In this document: positions 17,613 to 27,159 of the stretch, one piece after another | How the letters are laid out: every line of letters starts with the position of its first letter | How positions within the stretch are numbered: the stretch's first letter is position 1 | From: Methylobacterium sp. 17Sr1-1 | GTDB lineage: Bacteria > Pseudomonadota > Alphaproteobacteria > Rhizobiales > Beijerinckiaceae | DNA length: 64,000 nucleotides | Direction: 5' to 3' | NCBI RefSeq assembly: GCF_003173775.1 | Contig: NZ_CP029552.1 | Location: 2,766,001-2,830,000, forward strand | Notes under the pieces: generated by a model | Told to the model about the DNA's origin: nothing | Databases searched by the model: none | What the model saw: only the letters and a program-made list of their open reading frames with translations | Position numbers and translations under genes: made by a program

Positions 17613-17645
17613 GGCCCGGCGCTCCTCGAGCGCCGGGCCTTTTTC
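17613..17645 (+). terminator. Rho-independent terminator of liv operon
   Basis: Perfect 11-bp GC-rich stem (17613-17623 with 17629-17639), 5-base loop, followed by five T residues (17640-17644). It lies 20 bp after the livK stop. Confidence 0.92.
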
Positions 17646-17847
17646 CGTTGACGAAGCCGTGCGTGCGTCACACGCGCGGCTTGCGCGTCCCTTCGCCTCA
17701 CCTTACATGCACAGCGAGCGTTACAAGGCCATCAGCGCGCCCGGCATCTCGGCCGAGCACCCGTACGGCCGGCCGCGTCGCGATCGAATTCCGAAGATGT
17801 GCTCCCGGCGGCGCCGACCGCGACGGCGACCCGGGTGGAGAGTGTGA

Positions 17848-18126
17848 ATGGCGAAAGAAGAGTTGATGCAGTTCGACGGTCTCGTGCTCGAGATCCTGCC
17901 GGACGCGCGTTACCGCGTGCAGCTCGACCAGGGCCACGAGATCGTGGCCTACACGGCCGGCAAGATGAAGAAGAACCGCATCAAGACTCTGGCCGGCGAC
18001 CGGGTCACCGTCGAGATGTCGCCCTACGACCTTGAGAAGGGCCGTCTGGTGTTCCGTCACAAGGACGAGCGCTCCTCGGGCCCGCGCCCGCCGTTCCGCG
18101 GCGGCAGCCAGTTCCGCCGGCGCTGA
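17848..18126 (+). CDS. infA: Translation initiation factor IF-1 (extended form)
   Basis: 92 aa. S1/OB-fold IF-1 with the expected [19 protein letters not shown] and [14 protein letters not shown] motifs. IF-1 binds the ribosomal A site during initiation. The standard protein is about 72 aa; this one has an extra ~20-residue C-terminal tail rich in Arg, Pro and Gly. It could be the sole IF-1 or a second, variant copy. A GGAG motif precedes ATG 17848 by 7 bases. It is followed by rpe after 80 bp. Confidence 0.93.
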   Translation: MAKEELMQFDGLVLEILPDARYRVQLDQGHEIVAYTAGKMKKNRIKTLAGDRVTVEMSPYDLEKGRLVFRHKDERSSGPRPPFRGGSQFRRR

Positions 18127-18206
18127 TCCGTCCTCCACAAGACCTGTGTCTGCGCGGGGCTGGGGTGAGAACCCTGGCCTTTTGCGCGTCTTAAAGAGGC
18201 TCTGCC

Positions 18207-18890
18207 ATGACCCGTCCCCTGGTGATCGCCCCCTCGATCCTGTCGGCCGATTTCGCCCGGCTCGGCGAGGAAGTCCGCGACGTCGTCGCGGCCGGGGCCG
18301 ACTGGGTCCATATCGACGTGATGGACGGCCACTTCGTGCCGAATCTCACCTTCGGCCCCGTCGTGGTGAAGGCGCTGCGGCCGCACACGAGCGCCGTGTT
18401 CGACGTCCACCTGATGATCGCCCCCGCCGATCCCTACCTCGCGGCCTTCGCGGAAGCCGGCGCCGACATCATCACGGTCCATGCCGAGGCCGGCCCGCAC
18501 CTGCACCGCTCGCTCCAGACCATCCGGGCGCTGGGCAAGAAGGCGGGCGTGGCGATCAACCCGGGCTCGCCGGCGAGCCTGGTCGAGCCGGTGCTCGACA
18601 TGGTCGACCTCGTGCTCTGCATGACCGTCAATCCGGGTTTCGGCGGCCAGAGCTTCATCGGCTCGGTCTGCGAGACGGTGTCGCGCGTGCGCGCCATGGT
18701 CGCCGGCCGCGCCATCGACATCGAGGTCGATGGCGGCGTGACGCCGGAGACGGCGCCGGCGGTCGTGCGGGCGGGGGCGAACGCGCTGGTTGCGGGCTCG
18801 GCCACCTTCAAGGGCGGGCGCGAGGCCTATGCCGACAACATCGCGGCGATCCGACGGGCGGCGGAGGGGGAAGCGGGGCAGTGGGTGTGA
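18207..18890 (+). CDS. rpe: Ribulose-phosphate 3-epimerase
   Basis: 227 aa TIM barrel. It interconverts ribulose 5-phosphate and xylulose 5-phosphate in the pentose phosphate pathway (and the Calvin cycle where present). Motifs: [15 protein letters not shown] at the N-terminus, [12 protein letters not shown] with metal-binding His and Asp, the HLMI strand, [10 protein letters not shown], and the catalytic EVDGGV. Length is as expected. Followed by a composite palindromic repeat that may end its transcript. Confidence 0.96.
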   Translation: MTRPLVIAPSILSADFARLGEEVRDVVAAGADWVHIDVMDGHFVPNLTFGPVVVKALRPHTSAVFDVHLMIAPADPYLAAFAEAGADIITVHAEAGPHLHRSLQTIRALGKKAGVAINPGSPASLVEPVLDMVDLVLCMTVNPGFGGQSFIGSVCETVSRVRAMVAGRAIDIEVDGGVTPETAPAVVRAGANALVAGSATFKGGREAYADNIAAIRRAAEGEAGQWV

Positions 18891-18945
18891 GGTCTCGCCG
18901 ACCGGCAAAGACCCTGTCGCGGGTTCCGCGTTTTTCCTATCTGCA

Positions 18946-19067
18946 ACCTCATCCTGAGGTGTCAGTCGATTGAAAATCGACTGACCTCGAAGGAGCGCTC
19001 TAGGAATCGCAAGGCCTTCTGGAGGCCTCCTTCGAGGCTCGCTCACGCTCGCACCTCAGGATGAGGT
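18946..19067. repeat. Composite palindromic repeat after rpe
   Basis: Outer perfect 15-bp inverted repeat (18946-18960 with 19053-19067; left arm ACCTCATCCTGAGGT, itself nearly palindromic). Inside are a hairpin around 18962-18984 (TCAGTCGATT / AATCGACTGA) and a 10-bp inverted pair at 18985-18994 and 19028-19037. This CCTCATCCTGAGG motif is typical of dispersed repeats in Rhizobiales genomes. It may serve as a terminator for rpe. No gene lies in 18891-19120. Confidence 0.85.
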
Positions 19068-19120
19068 CGCAGGTGGGAGAGCGTGGCCAAGTAACGGATG
19101 TCCCAGCGCGATGGGTGGGC

Positions 19121-19318
19121 TCAGCGCCCAGCTGCGCGCCGGACCGACCGGGGGCGATACTCGCGGGTATGGCGCGGCGGTGCCGCCTCGGCGGCGATCC
19201 GCGCCGCGCGCCGGTCGAGCCGGGCGGCCGACCGGCGCAGGCCGACCACGCCGAGCGCCGCGGCGCCTCCCACGAGGCAGGGCACCAGGACCAGGGCGTA
19301 GGTCGTCAGGCTCATCAT
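19121..19318 (-). CDS. Small single-pass membrane protein, unknown function
   Basis: 65 aa. One hydrophobic segment (about residues 5-26, TYALVLVPCLVGGAAALGVV) followed by an Arg-rich cytoplasmic tail. The ATG at 19318 overlaps the TGA of the upstream 96-aa membrane protein gene (ATGATGA), a typical coupling arrangement and the main evidence that it is real. A second ATG at 19315 is also possible. I do not recognise a family. Confidence 0.6.
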   Translation of the reverse strand: MMSLTTYALVLVPCLVGGAAALGVVGLRRSAARLDRRAARIAAEAAPPRHTREYRPRSVRRAAGR

Positions 19319-19605
19319 CGCAGGTTCGTCAACGTCAGCCTCGCACCGAAGTGTAGACCAACGCCGAGCACGAACCAAACGGCCATCAGCATGAGGGCGG
19401 GCGCAGTGACGCGGCCCGTCGTCGCCATGGCGGCGGTGAGCGGGGCGACGATGCCCGTGATGGTGAATCCGGCCGCCCCGATATTCATCAGGTTCGCGGT
19501 CAGCTTCACCTGCTCGTTGTGGACGAGGATGTCGCGGGCGAACTGCGCGCGCTCCTCGTCGTCCTCGTCCTCACCCGTCCCTTCGGGTTGCAGCCCGCTC
19601 GCCAT
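19315..19605 (-). CDS. Small two-pass membrane protein, unknown function
   Basis: 96 aa. The N-terminal ~30 residues are acidic (EGTGEDEDDEERAQ), followed by two hydrophobic segments (about 40-62 and 68-86). It starts 18 bp downstream of the parC stop on the same strand and overlaps the next small gene, so it appears to be in the parC transcription unit. Not a family I recognise with confidence. Confidence 0.7.
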   Translation of the reverse strand: MASGLQPEGTGEDEDDEERAQFARDILVHNEQVKLTANLMNIGAAGFTITGIVAPLTAAMATTGRVTAPALMLMAVWFVLGVGLHFGARLTLTNLR

Positions 19606-19623
19606 GCGCGATCCGGGCCCCGG

Positions 19624-21870
19624 TCACGGGCGGCCGGATTTGGGATAGCCCCGGGGCGCCATCGCACCGGCGCCGCCGCGGTGGCCGACCCACTTCGCCA
19701 GTTCCTCGCCGGCTTCCGAGCGGGTCCGCCCGGCGCTGTCGGGCCAGGTCAGGCCGTCGGCGAGGCGGAAGATCACCACCGAGTCGAGCGTGCCGTCGCG
19801 GTACTTCTGCAGCCGCACGCCCTTGCCGCGGACCATCTCGGGAATCTCCGCGAGGGGGAAGACCGTCAGCAGGCGGTTGGTGCCGCAGACCGCGACGTGG
19901 TCGCCCTCCCCCACCTCGACGACGAGGCTGGCGGTGGCCGGCTCGTCGAGGCCGATGACCTGCTTGCCCTTGCGGGTATTGGCGACGAGCCCGTCGGCGG
20001 GCGTGACGAAGCCGCGCCCGTCGGTGGTGGCGAGCAGGAGCTTCACCCCGGGCTTGTGCGCCCAGACGGTGACGATCTCCGAGCCCTCGTCCATGTCGAC
20101 CATCAGGCGGATCGGATCGCCGAAGCCGCGCCCGCCCGGGAGCTTGGCCGCCTCCAGGGTGAAGACCTTGCCGTTCGAGGCGAGCACCAGGATTTTCGCC
20201 GTCGTCTCGGTCGGGAAGCTGACCTTGAGCGTGTCGTCGCCCTTGAACTGCACGGCCGAGAGGTCGGCGACGTGGCCCTTGAGCGCCCGGATCCAGCCCT
20301 TCTGCGACACGATCACGGTGATCGGCTCGCGCTCGACCATCGCCTCCGAGAAGTCGATGCCGGAGGTGTCGGGCGGGTTCTCCAGCGTGGTGCGGCGGCG
20401 GCCGAGGGGGGTCTCGGGGCCGTAGGTCTTGCGCACCGCCCGGATCTGGGTCGCGATCGCCTTCCACTGCTTCTCGTCGGAGCCCATCAGCCCGTCGAGG
20501 TCGGCCTTCTCCTTGGTCAGCGCGTCGTGCTCGCGCTTCAGCTCCATCTCCTCCAGCTTGCGCAAGCTGCGCAGCCGCGTGTCGAGGATGGCGTTGGCCT
20601 GCAACTCGGTGAGCTCGAAGACCCGCATCAGCTCGGCCTTCGGCTCGTCCTCCTCGCGGATGATCTGGATCACCCGGTCGAGGTCGAGATAGACGATGAG
20701 CAGGCCGCCGAGGATCTCGAGCCGGCGCTCGATCTGGGCGAGGCGGTGGCGCGAGCGGCGCTGCAGCACGACCCGGCGATGGTCGAGCCATTCGCGCAGC
20801 GCCTCCGCCAGGCCGATCACCCGCGGCACCGTGCCGCCGACCAGCACGTTCATGTTGAGGGAGATGCGGCTCTCCAGCTCGGTGAGCCGGAACAGCGATT
20901 CCATCAGCACCACGGGATCGACGGTGCGCGAGCGCGGCTCGAGCACCACCCGCACGTCCTCGGCCGATTCGTCGCGCACGTCGGCGAGCAGCGGCAGCTT
21001 CTTCTCTTGCAGAAGCTCGGCCATCTTCTCGATCAGACGGGCCTTCGGCACGCCGTAGGGGATCTCGGTGACGACCACCGCCCAGGTGCCGCGGCCCAGA
21101 TCCTCCTTCTGCCAGCGCGCCCGCACCCGGAAACCGCCGCGCCCGGTGCGGTAGGCCTCGGCGATCGAGGCCGCCGAATCGATGACGATGCCGCCGGTCG
21201 GGAAGTCGGGTCCCTTGACGAAGGTGGTCAGCTGCTCGGAGGTCGCGGCCGGGTGGGTGATGAGGTAGAGCGCGGCCTCGCACAGCTCCGCCGCGTTGTG
21301 CGGCGGGATCGAGGTCGCCATCCCGACGGCGATGCCCTGCGAACCGTTGGCGAGCAGGTTCGGGAAGGCCGCCGGCAGGACGACCGGCTCCTCTTCCTGC
21401 CCGTCGTAGTTCGGGCGGAAATCGACCGCGTCCTCGTCCATCCCCTCGAGGAGGAGGCGGGCGACCTCGGTCATCCGGCACTCGGTGTACCGCTGCGCCG
21501 CCGGGTTATCGCCGTCGATATTGCCGAAATTGCCCTGGCCGTCGACGAGCGGATAGCGCTGGGCGAAGTCCTGTGCGAGGCGCACGAGCGCATCGTAGAC
21601 CGCGACGTCGCCGTGCGGGTGATACTTGCCGATCACGTCGCCGACGACGCGAGCGCATTTCTTGTAGGCGCTGCCGGGATCGAGGCGCAGCAGCCGCATC
21701 GCGTGCAGGATGCGCCGGTGCACGGGCTTGAGGCCGTCGCGGGCATCGGGCAGCGCCCGGTGCATGATCGTCGAGAGCGCGTAGGCGAGGTAGCGCTCCT
21801 CAAGCGCCGCCTTCAGGTCGACGTTCTCGATCCCGTCGCGGTCGGAGGGTGGCTCGAAGGGCTTTCCCAT
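19624..21870 (-). CDS. parC: DNA topoisomerase IV subunit A
   Basis: 748 aa, ParC size rather than GyrA size. Type IIA topoisomerase breakage-rejoining subunit: catalytic Tyr128 in [18 protein letters not shown] at 81-88, and the [14 protein letters not shown] motif of alphaproteobacterial ParC. The C-terminal beta-pinwheel (roughly 500-748) has degenerate blades. With ParE it decatenates daughter chromosomes. In the quinolone-resistance region the Ser found in E. coli ParC position 80 is Val89 here. It follows recO on the minus strand with a 108-bp gap. Confidence 0.95.
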   Translation of the reverse strand: MGKPFEPPSDRDGIENVDLKAALEERYLAYALSTIMHRALPDARDGLKPVHRRILHAMRLLRLDPGSAYKKCARVVGDVIGKYHPHGDVAVYDALVRLAQDFAQRYPLVDGQGNFGNIDGDNPAAQRYTECRMTEVARLLLEGMDEDAVDFRPNYDGQEEEPVVLPAAFPNLLANGSQGIAVGMATSIPPHNAAELCEAALYLITHPAATSEQLTTFVKGPDFPTGGIVIDSAASIAEAYRTGRGGFRVRARWQKEDLGRGTWAVVVTEIPYGVPKARLIEKMAELLQEKKLPLLADVRDESAEDVRVVLEPRSRTVDPVVLMESLFRLTELESRISLNMNVLVGGTVPRVIGLAEALREWLDHRRVVLQRRSRHRLAQIERRLEILGGLLIVYLDLDRVIQIIREEDEPKAELMRVFELTELQANAILDTRLRSLRKLEEMELKREHDALTKEKADLDGLMGSDEKQWKAIATQIRAVRKTYGPETPLGRRRTTLENPPDTSGIDFSEAMVEREPITVIVSQKGWIRALKGHVADLSAVQFKGDDTLKVSFPTETTAKILVLASNGKVFTLEAAKLPGGRGFGDPIRLMVDMDEGSEIVTVWAHKPGVKLLLATTDGRGFVTPADGLVANTRKGKQVIGLDEPATASLVVEVGEGDHVAVCGTNRLLTVFPLAEIPEMVRGKGVRLQKYRDGTLDSVVIFRLADGLTWPDSAGRTRSEAGEELAKWVGHRGGAGAMAPRGYPKSGRP

Positions 21871-21978
21871 GGGCGGACGTCAACTCACGGTTTCGGCGGT
21901 CTCAAGATGAGAACATAACACGAACATATGCCGATTGCCAGGAAGGCGAGACAACCCTTCCTTGCGCTCGGGGGCGGC

Positions 21979-22719
21979 TCAGCCCGCCCCGGCGGTGCCG
22001 AGTGCGACGAACCGCACCCGCTCCTCGGGCTCGGCGAGGTCGCGCGGCCCCCAGATGTGCTGGTCGAGGAAATAACCCGTTAAGGTAAACCCTTGCTTGA
22101 TCTCCCGCTCGCTCGGCACGTTGAGGCCGCGGCGGTCGGGGCGGTCGACCAGGAAGTCGGGGAGCGCGAGCAGCCGGTCGCGCCAGGGCTCGCCGGCGGC
22201 CGCGCTCACCGCCCGCCCGCTCTTCGGCGAGACGTAGGCGAGATACTCGTTGGTGCCGGTGGCCGCGCAGGCCGAGAGGTCGAGGCCGAAGCCGAGCTCG
22301 GCGAGCATCGCGAGCTCGAAGCGCACCATCAGGGCGGGGGCGATCGCGGGCTCGTGCAGGTGCTCGATCAGCACCCGCGCGGCCGCGTACAGGGCGGGAT
22401 GCGGGTCGCGCTCGGGCAGGAGCCGCAGCAGCCCGGCGGCGTAGCCGATGCCGTAGAGCGCGAGGCGCGAGCCGATCAGCCGGGCGCTGGCGCTGACGAT
22501 CGGCTCGACCGCGTAGGAACCCAGGCCCTCGTCGAGGCGCGCCCGCCACACCGCCCGCACGAGGTTGCCGGGCTGGAGCACCGGCTGCATCCGGCGCGAG
22601 CGCCCGCCATGGACGAGGCCGAGATGCCGGCCGTGCTCGGCCGTCATCAGTTCGAGGACGACGCCGGTCTCGCCGTGCCGCCGCGCCCCGAGAACCAGCC
22701 CGTCATCCGTCCATTGCAT
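21979..22719 (-). CDS. recO: DNA repair protein RecO
   Basis: 246 aa from ATG 22719 (MQWTDDGLVLGARRHGE), the normal RecO start. OB-fold N-terminal domain then a helical domain; the motifs EHGRHLGLVHGG and PGNLV are family hallmarks. The zinc-finger Cys residues present in some RecO proteins are not evident. RecO helps RecA replace SSB during gap repair (RecFOR). It is upstream of parC on the same strand, a common alphaproteobacterial order. An open frame continues upstream to 22974, but its content looks non-coding. Confidence 0.94.
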   Translation of the reverse strand: MQWTDDGLVLGARRHGETGVVLELMTAEHGRHLGLVHGGRSRRMQPVLQPGNLVRAVWRARLDEGLGSYAVEPIVSASARLIGSRLALYGIGYAAGLLRLLPERDPHPALYAAARVLIEHLHEPAIAPALMVRFELAMLAELGFGLDLSACAATGTNEYLAYVSPKSGRAVSAAAGEPWRDRLLALPDFLVDRPDRRGLNVPSEREIKQGFTLTGYFLDQHIWGPRDLAEPEERVRFVALGTAGAG

Positions 22720-23305
22720 AAGAGGCTCAATAGCCGCTCGGGGAGCGGAACTGAACCGGGTTTCGGGAGTGAAACCCGATCGGCTGGGACCTGCCGTGAG
22801 TGCCGCCTCAACCCGTTGCGGCTTCAGCCGATACCGCGCTGCATCGAGGTTGCGGGTCGAGTATGCATCGCGTGGGTCCACGCGAGCCGCGCTGGTGGCG
22901 GCAGCCGGACGATCGCGATCGTGGCGACCCGTCGAAGTGCGGTCCGGAAGCGAGAGGCGTTTCGCGCTCCCCACACGCCAAGGAAGCCGTCGCCGGTGGT
23001 GTCATTGCGGAAGAAAGCATTGCCGCCGAACGCGCCTCGCAAGCCTTCCTGATCGTGATGGCCCCCGCCTCCAAAAGCTTTCACAACCACGTCGAGGGGG
23101 GCCGCACATACGACCGTGCTGCTCCCGGGCGCGATGCTTTCGGAGCGAAATAGACAGACTGGTGTCGGTTCATCCATCGACCCATCTCGGAGGGACATCA
23201 GCTCAAGATCTCGCCGAAATGTCGACGCGGAGTTCCGCTCACCACCTTCACCAGCCCTTCGAACCGCCGCGCCGAGAGGTCCGAACCCTCGCTGGAACCA
23301 GCCTC
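22720..23305. other. Gene-poor stretch between recO and histidine kinase
   Basis: 586 bp with no recognisable gene. Its composition is visibly less GC-rich than the flanks, and stop codons or poor codon use mark most frames. The only open frame with plausible amino-acid content is on the minus strand at 22824-23198 (124 codons from ATG 23198; Gly-rich centre with FGGGGHHDQEGLRGAFGG). I cannot assign it to a family and its reality is doubtful. It may also be a decayed gene. Confidence 0.5.
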
Positions 23306-24874
23306 CTAGGCCGGCGGCAGCAGCACCGAGAACCACATCCGGGTCCCGCGCCCCGGCTCGCTCGTGACACCGATCTGCCCGCCCATCAGCTCGACGAGGT
23401 GGCGGCAGATGACGAGGCCGAGCCCGCTGCCGCCGAAGCGGCGGCGGATCGATTCGTCGCCCTGGCCGAAGGGCACGAACAGCCGCTCCTGCTGCGCCGC
23501 CGACATGCCGATGCCGGTGTCGCTCACCGTGAAGAGCAGCCGCCCTTCCCCGCCCCGCGCGGTGTCCGGGCTCACCGCCAGGACCACCCGGCCCGCGGGC
23601 GTGAACTTGACCGCGTTGGTGAGGAGGTTGAGCAGCACCTGCCGCAGGCGCCCGACATCGCCCAGCACCAGGGCCGGGGTGGCGGGGTCGCGCAGCACCT
23701 CCACCGCCACGCCCTTGCGCGAGGCCGCGCCCCGGGCGACGGCGGCGGTGCCCTCCATCAGGTCGGCCAGCAGGAAGGATTCGGGATCGAGGGCGACCTG
23801 GCCAGCCTCGATCTGCGCCACGTCGAGCACGTCGTCGACGACCCGGATCAGGATCTCGCCGGCCTCCTGGACGGCGGCGAGGTGGCGCAGGGTCTCGGGC
23901 TCGCGCGAGCGGCTGAGCATGAGCTCGGTGTAGCCGAGGACCGCGTTGAGCGGGTTGCGGATCTCGTGGCTCATCATCGCCAGGAAATCCGACTTGGCGC
24001 GGTTGGCCTGCTCGGCCCCTTCCTTGGCGTGGGACAGGGCCTGCTCGGCGCGCTTGCGGGCCGTGATGTCGAGGGTCAGGCCGACGATGCGGCCGCTCAG
24101 GCCGTGGGCGTCGTCGAGGACGCGGCCGAGGCTCTGGATCCAGCGGGTGCCGCCGTGCTCGGCCGTCACCCGCACGTCGACGGAGAACGGGGTGCGGGTG
24201 GTGACCGCCTTGGTGACCGCGTCCCACAGCATCGCGCGGTCGTCCGCATGGACCAGCCCGGTCCAGGCCGAGGAGGTGATGATGCAGGCCTGCGCCGAGA
24301 GGCCGTGCAGGCGCGCGCCCTCCGCCGAGAGCGAGAGCGCACCGGTGCGCATGTTCCAGTCCCACAGGCCGACGCCGGCCGCCTTGTGGGTGAGGAGCAG
24401 CAGGTTGGTGGTGGCCTCCAGCGCCTGGTTGTCGGCCACGACGTCGTCGACGTCGGCGGCGGTCATCATCCAGCCGGTGATGCCGGCGCCCTCGCGGATC
24501 GGCACCACGTCGGTCTGGTGCCAGTGCCAGCGCCCGCTGGTGTCGCGCAGGCGGATCGTCAGGTCGTAGGGCTGGCCGGAGCGGATGGCGGAGCTGCGCG
24601 CCGCCGCGGCGCGGTGGCGGTCCTTCGGGTGGATCACGCTGTCCCAGCCGTCGGGCTCGCCGAGGCTGGAGCCGATCTCCCGCGCCGCCCGGTTGGCGAA
24701 GCGGACCGCCCCGTCGGAGTCGAGCATCCAGATCTTCTGCGGCAACGCGTCGAGGATCAGGCGCGACGGCAGCCCGATCATCCCCGGTTCGCTCTCCGGA
24801 AGCGCACGGCCGAGGGCGTCGCCCGGTCTGTCGACCGGGATGCCCGCGATCGGGTGCGCGGTCCGCGCCGTCAT
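23306..24874 (-). CDS. PAS domain sensor histidine kinase
   Basis: 522 aa. Two PAS domains (about 35-145 and 150-275; the second ends GLTLDITARKRAEQ), then HisKA with the phospho-acceptor His303 in MMSHEIRNPLN, N-box Asn420 in LLNLLTNAVKFTP, G1 box DTGIGM at 452-457 and G2 GGSGLGLVI near 481-489. There is no transmembrane segment, so it senses cytosolic or diffusible signals. ATG 24874 follows a GGAG motif; longer in-frame starts are not supported. No response regulator is next to it, so it is an orphan kinase in this window. Confidence 0.93.
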   Translation of the reverse strand: MTARTAHPIAGIPVDRPGDALGRALPESEPGMIGLPSRLILDALPQKIWMLDSDGAVRFANRAAREIGSSLGEPDGWDSVIHPKDRHRAAAARSSAIRSGQPYDLTIRLRDTSGRWHWHQTDVVPIREGAGITGWMMTAADVDDVVADNQALEATTNLLLLTHKAAGVGLWDWNMRTGALSLSAEGARLHGLSAQACIITSSAWTGLVHADDRAMLWDAVTKAVTTRTPFSVDVRVTAEHGGTRWIQSLGRVLDDAHGLSGRIVGLTLDITARKRAEQALSHAKEGAEQANRAKSDFLAMMSHEIRNPLNAVLGYTELMLSRSREPETLRHLAAVQEAGEILIRVVDDVLDVAQIEAGQVALDPESFLLADLMEGTAAVARGAASRKGVAVEVLRDPATPALVLGDVGRLRQVLLNLLTNAVKFTPAGRVVLAVSPDTARGGEGRLLFTVSDTGIGMSAAQQERLFVPFGQGDESIRRRFGGSGLGLVICRHLVELMGGQIGVTSEPGRGTRMWFSVLLPPA

Positions 24875-25228
24875 CAGCTCTCCTACGCCATCCGCGCCGA
24901 GCGTGAGGTGGCCGGCACCCGCGTGACGCCCGGGCCCAGCCGAATCGGCTAAATCCCGAATCCTGCTTCTGCTAACCCAAGGACGCGATTTGTCCAAGAG
25001 CCTGATGCCGACTCCAAAAGCTTTCCCGGGCAAAATCGCCGCCCGGCCATGATCTGCCAGAGCAGCATCGAAATCATTTCGGCATTTGCCGCCACGCGAC
25101 ATCGAATAGGGTGGCGCTCCGAATGGAGGCGCGGCTGCACAGTCCTAGGTGGTAAGGGTGAGGATGAAGCCCCCCTTAAGGCAAGTAGATCTTCACCATC
25201 GTCGTCCGGTCGACGCCTCGGAACCGCG
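24875..25228. other. Gene-free stretch upstream of the histidine kinase
   Basis: 354 bp between the kinase start and the SGNH hydrolase stop. No convincing gene is seen. It is less GC-rich than its surroundings in the middle (24950-25150) and probably contains the kinase promoter, but no clear -35/-10 pair could be fixed. Confidence 0.5.
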
Positions 25229-25969
25229 TCAGCGCGAACGGGCGGCAAGATCAGGGCAGGCCGCCGCCTCCAGGCGCGCGGCGATGCGGTCCCGCGCCGC
25301 ACCATCGAGGCCGAGATGGACCCCGTCCGGCGATCGTCCCGTGCCGGCCGCATCGCGCAGGTCCGCGAAGGCATCGACGAAGCGGCAGCCGGCGCGGGCG
25401 CATTCCTCCGACAGGATCGCCGAGTAGGCCGGCGCGGCGGCGACGTCGTAGAACTTCGTCACCCCGGGCCGCTCGGCGTCGAAGGGCGGCACCGCGGTGG
25501 CGACGACGCGCCGGGCGCGGGGCACGAGATCGGCGAACAGCGCCCTCGCCTCCTCGCGGAACTGCCCGGCCGCGGCGTCGCGGCCGGAGCGCTGGCGCTG
25601 GGTGAGATCGTTGGTGCCGATGGTCACCACGACCACTTCCGGCGGCCGGGGCAGCGCGATCCACTCCGCCACCGCCCGCAAGCCGGAGATCCGCGTGCCG
25701 GCGATGGCGGCATTGACGGCAGGATGCCCGCACAGGGTCGGAAGGTGGAGGCGCTCCATCTGCGAATCGCCGAGGAGCAGCCCGTAGGGGCCGTCGATCT
25801 GCTTGAGCTCGCTTGAGACCGCGAAGGCCCGGGCCTCGCGGAAGGCCGCCACGCCCTGCCCGCCGCCGGCGCGATGCCGCGTCACCAGGACAGCGGCGGT
25901 TCCCGCCGCCAGGATGACTGCCAGGACGGCCGCGATCAGGCCGATCCCCTTCTTCGTTCTCGTCTGCAC
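25229..25969 (-). CDS. SGNH/GDSL family hydrolase
   Basis: 246 aa. N-terminal membrane anchor or uncleaved signal (residues 8-29, hydrophobic after TKKG). The SGNH blocks are present: LGDSQ with nucleophile Ser69, block II Gly in AIAGTRISGL, block III GTND (Asn120), and block V DGVHL (Asp215, His218). It is therefore a predicted periplasmic esterase or lipase-type enzyme. In such anchored forms the substrate is often a polysaccharide acetyl group, but this is inference. It stands alone, with the next gene on the opposite strand. Confidence 0.88.
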   Translation of the reverse strand: MQTRTKKGIGLIAAVLAVILAAGTAAVLVTRHRAGGGQGVAAFREARAFAVSSELKQIDGPYGLLLGDSQMERLHLPTLCGHPAVNAAIAGTRISGLRAVAEWIALPRPPEVVVVTIGTNDLTQRQRSGRDAAAGQFREEARALFADLVPRARRVVATAVPPFDAERPGVTKFYDVAAAPAYSAILSEECARAGCRFVDAFADLRDAAGTGRSPDGVHLGLDGAARDRIAARLEAAACPDLAARSR

Positions 25970-26168
25970 CCGTCCTCGCGTCCACTCCCGACGCCCCCGC
26001 GACGTCGTACAAGCGCCTGCGCCCGCCGCGAGTCAATCGCCGATCGCCCCGACGTCTCGCGGGATTTCGCGAGGTTATCCACAGGACGCCTGTTTTCCAC
26101 CGACATCTTCACGCCTGATTCGGTGGTTCTGATCATGGTTGAGGGCAGGTCATCGGAGAGCCCGTGCC

Positions 26169-27152
26169 ATGATGCCAGTGGAGATCGACCCGTCGGAGGT
26201 GCGCCGGCCGCGCCCGGACCCGCACGAGAGCGTTCGCGCGCGCCTCGGCCGTCCGGCGATGCTGGCCGCCCTGGCCGTGGTCGGGATCGGCGGCTGCGCC
26301 GGCCTCGCCGCGGCGGCCTATCCGACGATCAGCGACCTGCTGCGGCCGCGCCCCCCGGAGGTGCATTTCGGCCGCGTCGCCGAGATGCCGGAGATCAAGG
26401 ACGGCATCCCCGCCCTGCGGACGACGCCGGTGCGCCAGGTTCCCATCGTTCAAGCGCCAGCCACCCTTGCGGCGGGCGTTCAAGCACCGGCGGCACCCGC
26501 CGCCCTGCTCGATCCGGCGTCGACCGTGGCGACGGCGCCGCCGCAGAGCGCTCCCGTACCGGGTTCGCTGGCACAGACCTCGCCGGTGCGGGGCTCCTGG
26601 TCGCCGGCTTCCGACGTGGCCGCGACCGGCACCGCTGCCACGTTCCAGCCCGTGCCCGCCACCGCGAAGGCGCCGGAGACGCCCCGGCCGGCCCCCGTCC
26701 GCGAGGCCAAGGCGAGCGTCGAGGCCGCGATCCCCCGCGCCGTCCCGGCGCCGCGCGAGCCCGCGCCGCTGCCGCCGGCCCGGGCGGTGCAGGCCAAGGT
26801 CGAACCCAAGGTCGAAACCAAGGCTGACTCCAAGCCGGTCGCCCCGCCGCGCATCGCGACGACCGAGCCGAAAGCGACGCCGAGACCCGCGCCGGTCCGG
26901 GAGGCCAAGGCCGAACCGGCAAAGCCCGAGACGGCGAAGCCCGCGGCCGAGAAGCACCAGGCGGAGAAGCCGGTCGCCCGGCGCGAAAAGCCCGACGCGC
27001 ACCAGCGTAGCGCCGCCGCCCAGCCGGCCGCGAGCCCGGCAGCGGAGGAGCCGACCCGCTTCCTCGGCGTGCCGATGCCCGATTTCGCCCCGGCCGGCCG
27101 CGCCATCAAGGAGACGGTCGACGCGGTGATCTCCCTGCCCAGCCGGCTGTGA
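26169..27152 (+). CDS. Pro/Ala-rich membrane-anchored protein, unknown function
   Basis: 327 aa from ATG 26169, with GGAGAG 8 bases upstream; a second ATG follows directly. It has a short basic cytoplasmic N-terminus, one transmembrane segment (about residues 29-52, around VVGIGGCAGLAAAAYP), then a long low-complexity Pro/Ala/Lys-rich region and a conserved-looking C-terminus (RFLGVPMPDFAPAGRAIKE). The design resembles envelope-spanning linkers. The function is not recognised. The stop is convergent with the phosphoesterase gene; 21-bp tandem repeats separate them. Confidence 0.7.
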   Translation: MMPVEIDPSEVRRPRPDPHESVRARLGRPAMLAALAVVGIGGCAGLAAAAYPTISDLLRPRPPEVHFGRVAEMPEIKDGIPALRTTPVRQVPIVQAPATLAAGVQAPAAPAALLDPASTVATAPPQSAPVPGSLAQTSPVRGSWSPASDVAATGTAATFQPVPATAKAPETPRPAPVREAKASVEAAIPRAVPAPREPAPLPPARAVQAKVEPKVETKADSKPVAPPRIATTEPKATPRPAPVREAKAEPAKPETAKPAAEKHQAEKPVARREKPDAHQRSAAAQPAASPAAEEPTRFLGVPMPDFAPAGRAIKETVDAVISLPSRL

Positions 27153-27159
27153 CGACCGG

